From Pleurostoma richardsiae (taxonomy: Eukaryota; Ascomycota; Sordariomycetes; Calosphaeriales; Pleurostomataceae): DNA of 64,000 nt. The position numbers and the translations under genes are program-made. Shown one piece after another: positions 56,338 through 64,000 of this stretch. Position 1 is the stretch's first letter; every line of letters begins with the position of its first letter. The stretch spans positions 248,001 to 312,000 of the forward strand of contig JANBVO010000008.1 in the NCBI GenBank assembly GCA_030052745.1, in the 5' to 3' direction. The notes below the pieces were generated by a model that saw only the letters and a program-made list of their open reading frames with translations, was not told where the DNA came from and did no database searches.

Positions 56338-59300
56338 ATGCCTCGAAAGCGGGAGCCATCTTCCACGGGCATCCAATCCCGCCGCCTCGGCTGGCTCTTT
56401 GTTCCCGTTCCTCCTAACAGGTAGCTATAACCCCTCGTGCTACAGGTCTCGTCCCCTCTCGCTATTCTGTCTTGACCAACGTTTGGGTAGATATCTCATC
56501 ACCTGTTGATCTTGTCGAGACCATCAAGCCCTTCTTCACTTCTTACCGTATCCCCTCGGACCTACCTGCGGCAGACGCAGGCTCTGCAGCGAAGATGCTC
56601 AAGGCCCTAGGATTCTCGAGAGCAAGGCGTTAGTTCACTCACCATATACAGTGACTTCACTCGAGAGGTATGTGCCAGGACTGACACCGACACAGAACCA
56701 GACAACGCGGCACCACCCGCGGAGTCCACGGCGAGAGAGGAACACCAACCAACACCAGCGCCAGATCCGCAAAGCAGCGACCGAGCACCCCCAGAAGAGA
56801 CCAAAGACTCCCGCCCCAAGCCCACCCCTCTGGAGCTCTCCGTCCGCACCGACGCCAAGAAGAGGCAGGACGCCGCCTCCGGCCGCTGGAAGCAGGGCGC
56901 CACCATCACCGGCGTGTCCGCGGCCTTCCTGGAGCGCGAGGTCTTCTTCCGGCGGCTGCTCTCCGACCCCCGCTGGACCGTCGACGCCATCCTCGCCGAG
57001 CACTTCACCGCACACGAGCGGCGTCTGCTCGTGCCGGCCGACCCGCGCCGCGAGCCGCTGCTGCACCGCGTCCAGGCCGACGGCCGCCGCCGGTACGGCG
57101 TGCTGGTCCTGAAGAGCCGGAGGTTCGCGGGCAAGCGGGCCGACCTGGCCTTCAAGCTGGCGGCGCTGTGGTTCGGGTTGCCGGTGGCGCCGATGGCGTT
57201 CGGCGTCGAGGACGGGGCGCGCCGGCGGCGGGCGCACGAGCGCGACGGCGCGGAGGAGAGCGACGAGTGGGACTCGGGCAGCGAGGGTGAGTTCACCCCC
57301 GAGGAGCCGCTGCGGTTCCTGAACAAGCACGACAAGCGGTCGTGGGGCAAGGACGGTCTTCGTCAGGAAGGTGAGTCTTGCCTTTGAATCCCGCCAAAGA
57401 GGCGTGTTTGGCCGGAGGTGCTGACTTTGATCAACCGTATAGCCCCCAGCCCCGTCCTGGAGTTGTACTACACTCCCGACAAGACGCTGATGGCCAAGAC
57501 GCCTAAGCGTCTCAAGGGCCTGAAACCTAAGGATCCAGTGTTTTTTCAGGGCCTCGACTCATCGAGCAGCTGCCTCCGCGGCGGCGGCACCTTCGACTCC
57601 GACTCGGACGCCGACACCGACTCCGGCTCAGGCTACGACTCGGACGAGCCCATGCCCGACGTCCCGGACCCTGCCTCATCGACCACCAGCCTCGTCCTCC
57701 GCGGCGGCATGGCCGAGGAGAAAGCCCACCCCCCGCCCATCATGATGTACGGGCTCCAGGGCCGCGTCCAGGTCGACGCATCCTCGCGCGACGCCTTCGC
57801 GGGGGCCATCGACGCGCTCCTGGGCCTGAGGGAGCGCGAGGGCGTGGAGGTCTACATCAAGTCCTTCAACGTCAAGGCGGGGCAGGTGGTCCGGTCGGCG
57901 TCGCTCACGCTGAGCGCCGGCCGCGGCAACACCCGACCGGAGATCGAGTTCTGGATCGACGTCTATGGCGACAGCAGGCGCCGCGGCGTGGAGCTTGCGC
58001 TGTTCGTCGTGCTAGAGAGGCACCGCGCGCTGCTCGACGCGCAGGGCGCCAGGCCGCGCCTGACCCCCGAGCCTGCCGCCGACCTGGTCGAGTTCACCCT
58101 AGATAGCAAGGCCACGAACGCCGCGTACCTGCGCATGCCGCCCACGGACCTGGCTACGCTAGCCGTCTCGTCCGAGGAGTACCAGGCATGGTTCCGCACC
58201 ATCGTCCGGATCCTCGCCTTTGAGCCCCTCATCAACGAGAACCTCGAGGATGCCCCGATCCGGGCGTTCTTCGGGCTGCTGCCCAACCGCGCCACGGCGG
58301 CGAGCTACGGCGGCGAGCACTGGCCGCGCCGCCTCTGGGACGATGTCACGCAGGAAAGCGCACCGTCGAGACTCTCCGCCGTGAGGAGGATGCAGCTCTG
58401 GTCCACGCCGGTGGAGGAGCTGGGCAAGGCGGACAACAACGTCTTCCAGATCCTCGGGTACTCCAAGTCGCCGCATGACAAGCACGGGGTCTCAGCGATG
58501 AGGACCGACCCCGAGGACGTCCTGGCTCTGGTTCAGGAGTATCTGCCTTTCATCGACTACGACGCGGCGAGTTACGTTGAGATCAAGACCGGCAAGGCTG
58601 GCTCCGAGCGGGTGCACCGGATCCCTCTTTCCCCGGACTCGGCTGGGCAGCGTGACACGATGTTCAAAGCGATCAGGCGAGATCACCAGGCGTACAAAGT
58701 CATCACCGCGCGGTTGGTATGGGACGCGTACCAAGTATACCCTCCGCGGACCATCGACGACGTGCCAAAGAAGCCGGCCTTCACCATCACCGCCAAGACA
58801 TCGTGGGCCGAGTTCCTCCGCCAGGCCAAGTCGACGGTGCTCAATGGCTTCAAGGAGCACAAACCGGGCGAGACCATCATCCGCATCGAGCAGCGGCCCG
58901 CAGTGGCACTGCTCGAGCAGGTCCTCAAAAGCGACAAGAGCGAGCTCTCGGCCAAGGCGGCTAAGGGGAACATGGCTCGCATGCTCGGGGATCCGGTGAC
59001 GACCGACTTCGACGGCCAAGGCGACGAGGCCCGCTGGAAGGCGTTCCTGCAGACGGTCTCCCAGAGGAGAGTGCGTATCGAGGTCCTGAAGGCCAGTGCT
59101 AAAGAGAAGTCGGACAATATCTGGGGCTACTACGATGCCTATGCCACGAACGAGAAACCACTGCAAGCGCCCGCCCCGAAGACAACCCCAGCGACAACTG
59201 TGGCCGCGGCCGCGGCCGCGCCTAAGCCTGTCCCTGCAGCACCGACGGGTCACGACAAACCGCAGGGCCAGACGGGAGATAAATCGGCAACCCCGGCGAA

Positions 59301-61650
59301 GGCGGCCACCCTTGCCAATGTCAGGAAGCCCGATCCCTACGACCAGATTCTCCGCTTGGAGATGAAGGCCTGGCAGGCGCATTTCGAAGGGAAGTCGTCT
59401 TGGTACCCAGGGCTGCCTCTACCTGAAAAGCCCGACCCGGAAACCGAGGCTATCATCACAGATATCGAAGCATGGAAGGCGTACGCTGCGGGGAAAGCGT
59501 CTTCGCACCCGAATGTTGCACCCGGATCAGTGGAGGAGCTGCCCTCAGTCTCCGGGCGTGATCCTATGGCGGACAGGGAAGCCCTCCGCAAGCAGCTCGA
59601 GGCCCTCAAGGCCTCTGCGGCGGCGAAGGCAACTGCCCAGCAGCGGGACTTCCCGGCTAAGCCGGTGACCTCAAAGAGAAGCGCAGGGGACAAGCCCGGA
59701 CCACTCCCGTCCATCCCCGCCGGCAAGCCCGGTTGGCTCTTCACGCAGCCCCCGGGGTCGGGGCGGTACCTGACCGAGAACGAGCGCAACCAGCGGCGCC
59801 GCGAGTACTCGTTCGCGTACCCGCTCTCGCTGCACACCGAAGGGCAGCACGAGCACGTGCCTATCAACGCGCCGCCCCTCGACCACCTGCAGCGTGTGCC
59901 CAGCGACAGCGTGCCCGCTGTGGAGGCGCAGCTGCTGACCCCCAGCGAGCAGCACCGGCTGCAGCTGCGGGTGACGCAGTTCCGCAACGTGGCGCTGGGT
60001 CGGGTGGTCAAGTGCCCGCACGAGCGGTGCGAGGTGTTCCTGCCGGTGTCGGACGAGAAGCGGTGGGAGACGCACCTGCGGCAGAAGCACCAGGGGCAGC
60101 AGTGCAACTTCTGCGACCAGACGCTGTTCAAGCACTGGAGCCCGCAGCAGCAGATGGCGCACTTCCTCGTCAAGCACGGCGACATGTTCAACGGCAAGGG
60201 GGACGCCGGCCGCGACATGCACGTGAAGGTGTCGAGCCTGGGCCGCGTGGGCCGCGGTGAGGAGAAGTACGGCTTCTGCCCGCGGTGCGGGCGGGACCAC
60301 TCCATCCTGGACGTCAAGGCCGACCGCACGCAGCACGACAATCAGTGCTACCCGGGACTGGCCAAGGCCATGGCGTGGTGCCCGGACTGCGGCAAGAAGG
60401 TCGAGAAGGAGGAGCTTAACAAGGGGCTATTCGGCAACAATCCGCGGCTGCACAAGTGCGCGAGGCCGCTGACGGAGCTGGTCCTGGCGCAGGAGCATCC
60501 CTACTGCACCGGTTGTGGGCTCGCGTGCGGGCACTTCTCGCGGAACTATACGCAGAGACACGGCCTCCACTGCAAGGGGACCAGCACTCAGGCTCATGCC
60601 TTTTGCCCCTGGTGCGGCATCGATCTCGGGAAGGACACGTCAACCAGGCTCAGCCACTCTAAAGCGTGCGCTCTTCGTCCTGGAGGCGCGCAGGGCCAGC
60701 TTGATGTAGAGCCAGCTACGACCGCGGCCACTGCGACGGAGGCGACGCCGGTCACAGAGCAGGCCAAGGTCCCGAGAAGACGCGAATGGACATCTTCTGG
60801 CTCTGAGGGTCACCTCAGCCCCGACAAGGAAAGAGAGAGACTGGCAGGTATCGTCAGCAAGTACATCACCGCAAGCCGCCTCCAGGATCTGAAACGGCAA
60901 GAAGAGAAGGTGGACAGGTCCGCTTATGACAAGAAGATTGCGTCGCTGGAAGCGTTGAACAGGAAGCTGAGGGCCGCGGCCGACCCCGACCTGCTCGGAA
61001 CGGAGTCCGACGTGACCACCAGCGACGAGGACTACGGGGCATATGACGAAGGGTTCGGCAGCGATGATTTTGTGGAGGTCGAGAAGCCTGGGACATCCGA
61101 GGCCAGCCTCCCCATCAACCCTTTCACTCCCAAGACTGGGGCGGCTGCTTCTGCGCGAGAGAGCCAGGGCCGTTCCAGCACGGGGACGTCTTCCAACAGG
61201 AAGAAGAGAGGCCGGTCGGAGGCAGACACGTCTTATACCCTGGAAGACACCACGAGCTCCTCCGAGGATGGCAGCCCGGTCAACCCCTTCCTGCCGCCGA
61301 ACCCCTTCAAGAAGCTCAAGAGCGGCCGGGCGGGCGTCAGAGATCCGTCCTTCAGGCCGGCGCGTAAGGGCTCCGACGGTGACGACGCCTACAAGGAGGG
61401 TCTGGTGCGCGAGAACCTGGACCTGGGAAGCGAGCGAGCGGCTGGCAAGGACGCGGAGAAGATGGTGGTCGGCACCGAGCCGCAGACGCCGCGGACACCG
61501 GTGCCGGTCGAGAGACTGAGGGAGGTCATGAGTGAGCCGGCACCGAAAGTCGCGGGAGCAAGAGCATCCTCGGCACCGGTGCAAGAGACGCGGGGCGAGG
61601 GGCGGGTGACGAGGTCCTCTGCGCGGAGGGCGGCTCGCCTGGGGACTTAG
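56338..61650 (+). CDS. Giant multi-zinc-finger protein of unknown function
   Basis: Secure exons: about 56446-56628, 56696-57370 and 57443-61650, all in phase (introns 67 and 72 bp). A first exon from ATG 56338 (M-P-R-K-R-E-P) is likely, but its junction is unresolved. The product exceeds 1,680 residues. Order: a globular N-terminal region (Y-S-V-L-T-N-V-W-V-D-I), a basic conserved part, an acidic serine tract between two L-R-G-G motifs (57574-57585, 57697-57708), a folded region to about 59150, proline/alanine linkers, three 35-residue repeats (59337-59670), then a zinc region (60014-60690) with C-P-H-E-R-C, C-N-F-C-D, C-P-R-C-G, C-P-D-C-G, C-T-G-C-G and C-P-W-C-G, and a disordered tail with N-P-F motifs. 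Nuclear or scaffold roles are possible; no function is established. Confidence 0.8.
59337..59670 (+). repeat. Three imperfect protein-level tandem repeats
   Basis: Three copies of a unit near 35-40 codons share the core (D/E)-x-x-A-(W/L)-x-A-x-x-x-(G/A)-K-x-(S/T): L-E-M-K-A-W-Q-A-H-F-E-G-K-S-S, then D-I-E-A-W-K-A-Y-A-A-G-K-A-S, then Q-L-E-A-L-K-A-S-A-A-A-K-A-T. The third is the most diverged. Each would form a short helix. Confidence 0.6.
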
Positions 61651-63230
61651 GAGACGTCCGGGACGCCGTCCACCGCTGCAGCATCTCTCTTCCCGCAGAC
61701 CCCGCGATTCCCTAACAAGTTTCTCCCTGGCAGCATGAAGACCCTTGTGACTTCAGTGAACCCAGAGGACACTCATAGCGAGGATACGGAGTCGACTGCG
61801 TCGTCTCGGACGGAGGTCGGGCTACCGGCTGAAGAAGCTTGGGCTGCGGGCCAGTGACGGGCATCTTGGGTGGAGGAAGGCATCGATTAGTGAGATGTTT
61901 GGCATTTTGGCATTTTAGTCTTTTGATGTTTATGTTTGGTGTCCTTTTGTGTATCTTCTTTCCTTTGTCGACGCGCTCTCCGTTCTGTCTTTAGGGTTAA
62001 AGAGGAAAAAACAGCTGCTGTCTGCCGCCACTTGGCGAACATGTTGATAGTCATTGATATCGGCAGTCGGTAGTCGGTAGTTGATACTTAGTAACAATAC
62101 TGTAGTCAACACAGTTGGCGTACGGATCCCTATACTCGTGCCGTTTGCTGGGCAGTTCGTGCTAGTCGGTCCAGAGAGCCGAGCCGGTGTTGCGAGGTCA
62201 TTGGATGTTCCGTGTGTCGTGTGTCGTGTATCGTTGCCTCTGTCGGAGGGTGCCCGACCGGCCATCTGTTACTAGTCAAGTAAAAGCCGGAATGTTCACC
62301 GTGGCTCCATCGTCACGGTGTGGACGCCGGGCTCTTCGGTGCGGAAGAGAGGAAGTCGGTACGGAGTGCAGCAGTGCAGCAGTGCAGCGGTGGTCCAGCC
62401 CTACGGCATCACGGCATCCCCTCGTCGAGTCCCGTCCAGGCACGGGAGTCGGTGATTGGGCGGCCGGCACGCTGACTTGGCGACAAGGGGAGAGGAACCA
62501 AGGACACGGGGTACAAGGGTAGGTACGCTGGTACGGGGCATGTACAAGGGGGGGATACCTGGCCCCAGCTAACCGGAAGCCTCCCCGCCGCTGTGGATTG
62601 CTGCGCATGCACTGTGACGCAAGGTACCTGAGAGTGTTCCCCGGCCGGCAAACTGCTGTACTTACGCGTACCTCGAGTCGTCGGCCCCACGCCGATCCAA
62701 CACGCAGCTTCATATCTCCAGCATCTGCTGCAGTTACAGCCTGTCCTCTGCATATAATTTCCCAGGCGGCGTGCTCTCGATATCTGCTGAGCTGCTGACG
62801 ACTCGGCTATGCAGTCAGCGTAAGCTTCCAGGGGTCTCCTGCAGTTCTTATCCGCTCGATGGCAGAGCGTCAACTTCCACTTCGTTTCTGGCCTCCCTCT
62901 TTCAAAACTTGCCCCTTCGTTCTTCTTCCTGTGTCGTTGACATCCTTGGTCCTTTCTGCAAAAAAGAGTATCCAATCCGGCTTCGTCTGATCTCGTTGGA
63001 GCTTGAGAAAGAGCGCCTCGATCTAAGCTCCGTGGGGAAGCAGCTTCCCTCTTATACCTTATGCATCTGGCGAGCTGACGAAGAGTTGCCACTTGGTAGG
63101 TGATAGCTCTCCCACCACTGCATCACGACTTCACATTGAGGCCAGCCTCTGCTGTTTCCTGCATCTGTTGCGTATTGACTCTTCTACTTACAGGCACTGC
63201 TTAATTGCACCCTTTCTCCCGGCTGCCGAC
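61651..63230. other. Intergenic region with a possible terminal exon and simple repeats
   Basis: A frame at about 61702-61857 (after a CCCGCAG acceptor; T-P-R-F-P-N-K-F) is open and acidic/serine-rich, and ends TGA. It could be an alternative last exon of the giant zinc protein or a 40-residue small protein from ATG 61735. Further right are short direct repeats: GTGCAGCA units at 62367-62390 and GTCGGTAGT units near 62065. No RNA gene is seen. Confidence 0.4.
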
Positions 63231-64000
63231 ATGTCGAGCCCGTCTCCGGGGCGTCTAGCCTCCAAGCTCCTAGAGCTTGCCAGCAGGCCCCGATGCTCCT
63301 CGTCACGACTTACAAGCTGTCGACGAACAATACACTCCTCTCCTCTCCGCCGCTCCCCGTCCGAGAATGCCTCAACATTCACCTCGTCCTCCTCCAGACC
63401 GGCCCCCAAGACTGCAAGCATATTCCGCCCGACAGCCGCTTTCTTAGCCGGGGGCGGCCTGCTGACCGCCCTCTTCACCGTCGCGCAAACCGACTCCCGC
63501 CAACCAGCATCGTCGTCCTCCTCCACACCGCCTGCTGCACCAGCGCAGCAACAAGACACCCGCGACCCCTCCCTTCCCCGCTTCCGCCTCGCCGACATCC
63601 GGCAGCACGACGCCTCCTCCGGCAACCCGTGGGTGACCCACGCCGATCGGGTCTACGACATCACGGACTGGGTGCCCGGTCACCCGGGCGGCGATGTGAT
63701 CCTGCGGGCTGCGGGCGGGGCCGTCGACCCCTACTGGGCCATCTTCACCATCCACAACTCAGACCATGTGCGGCAGATCCTCGACCAGTACCTAATCGGC
63801 TTCATAGACGCCGTAGACCTGGTCGACGGTCGCCCGCCCGCCGACGCAATCGAGGACCCCTTCAAGCACGATCCGAAGCGAGACCCGAGGCTTAAGATCC
63901 ACACGCCCAAGCCGTGCAACGCCGAGCCGCCGCCCGATGTGCTGGACAGGGAGTTCATCACGCCCAGCGAGGTCTTCTACGTGCGGAACCACATGTGGGT
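63231..64000 (+). CDS. Sulfite oxidase, mitochondrial, cytochrome b5 type (5' part)
   Basis: The frame is open from ATG 63231 to the window edge (256 complete codons, no stop). Sulfite oxidase turns sulfite into sulfate with a molybdenum cofactor and passes electrons through haem b5 to cytochrome c in the intermembrane space. Residues 1-60 are basic and serine-rich (mitochondrial presequence), and about 67-85 form a hydrophobic sorting segment (A-A-F-L-A-G-G-G-L-L). The cytochrome b5 domain starts near residue 118 (F-R-L-A-D-I), with haem ligands His151 (H-P-G-G) and His175 (T-I-H-N-S). The molybdopterin domain begins with F-I-T-P-S-E-V-F-Y-V-R-N-H. Nitrate reductase is the main alternative, but there b5 follows the Mo domain, whereas here it comes first. 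Confidence 0.92.
   Translation, partial: MSSPSPGRLASKLLELASRPRCSSSRLTSCRRTIHSSPLRRSPSENASTFTSSSSRPAPKTASIFRPTAAFLAGGGLLTALFTVAQTDSRQPASSSSSTPPAAPAQQQDTRDPSLPRFRLADIRQHDASSGNPWVTHADRVYDITDWVPGHPGGDVILRAAGGAVDPYWAIFTIHNSDHVRQILDQYLIGFIDAVDLVDGRPPADAIEDPFKHDPKRDPRLKIHTPKPCNAEPPPDVLDREFITPSEVFYVRNHMW

Noticed and set aside
58492-60341. Long minus-strand frames under the giant zinc protein
   Set aside because: Shadows of a GC-rich coding exon; no motifs and biased composition.

Overview
The window is nuclear DNA of a filamentous ascomycete (Pezizomycotina, most likely Sordariomycetes). The signs are many short introns (about 45-110 bp, GT-AG), GC-rich coding sequence, and families typical of these fungi: Zn2Cys6 regulators, fungal sugar porters, a HET-domain protein, DUF3431 and a fungal-type COX10. 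I see no rRNA, tRNA, CRISPR array, plasmid feature or recognisable transposon. I assembled gene models by hand from splice signals and reading phase. Most multi-exon models close in frame over all exons, and exceptions are stated.

Layout. 1-2.4 kb: a TPR-MYND gene broken by one in-frame stop, and a monocarboxylate-type MFS transporter. 2.4-4.6 kb: no clear gene. 4.6-5.4 kb: a DUF3431 protein. 6.3-13.5 kb: an apparent sugar-use module made of a Zn2Cys6 regulator, an intracellular GH5 glycosidase and a sugar porter; the last two are divergently transcribed from about 1 kb. 13.8-15.3 kb: an HExxH metallopeptidase-like gene that may be decaying, with a 37-T tract in one intron. 16.8-22.0 kb: a second Zn2Cys6 regulator facing a second sugar porter.

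22-26.7 kb: a long intergenic stretch that seems to include a promoter and a very long pyrimidine-rich leader for a Myb-like protein (26.7-27.9 kb). 28.7-30.3 kb: mitochondrial COX10 (haem A synthesis). 31.2-37.1 kb: an unrecognised 978-residue protein divergent from a HET-domain protein. 38.6-40.2 kb: a membrane-anchored DUF3445/haem-dependent N-demethylase-like protein. 41.3-43.6 kb: an alpha/beta hydrolase and a cysteine-rich F-box-like protein.

44.7-46.5 kb: an NCS1 nucleobase/nucleoside permease whose upstream region holds eight GATA motifs, as expected for nitrogen control. 49.5-50.8 kb: a transaldolase paralogue. 51.4-52.7 kb: a serine/threonine-rich single-pass surface protein. 54.1-55.1 kb: an unrecognised 341-residue protein. 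56.4-61.7 kb: a giant, disordered, multi-zinc-finger protein of unknown function with internal repeats, LRGG and NPF motifs. 63.2 kb to the end: the start of a mitochondrial cytochrome b5-containing sulfite oxidase, cut by the window edge.

The best leads for new biology are the giant zinc-ribbon/LRGG protein, the divergent HET/unknown pair, and the regulator-GH5-transporter module. Two long perfect palindromes (23210-23232, 47894-47910) are candidate operators.
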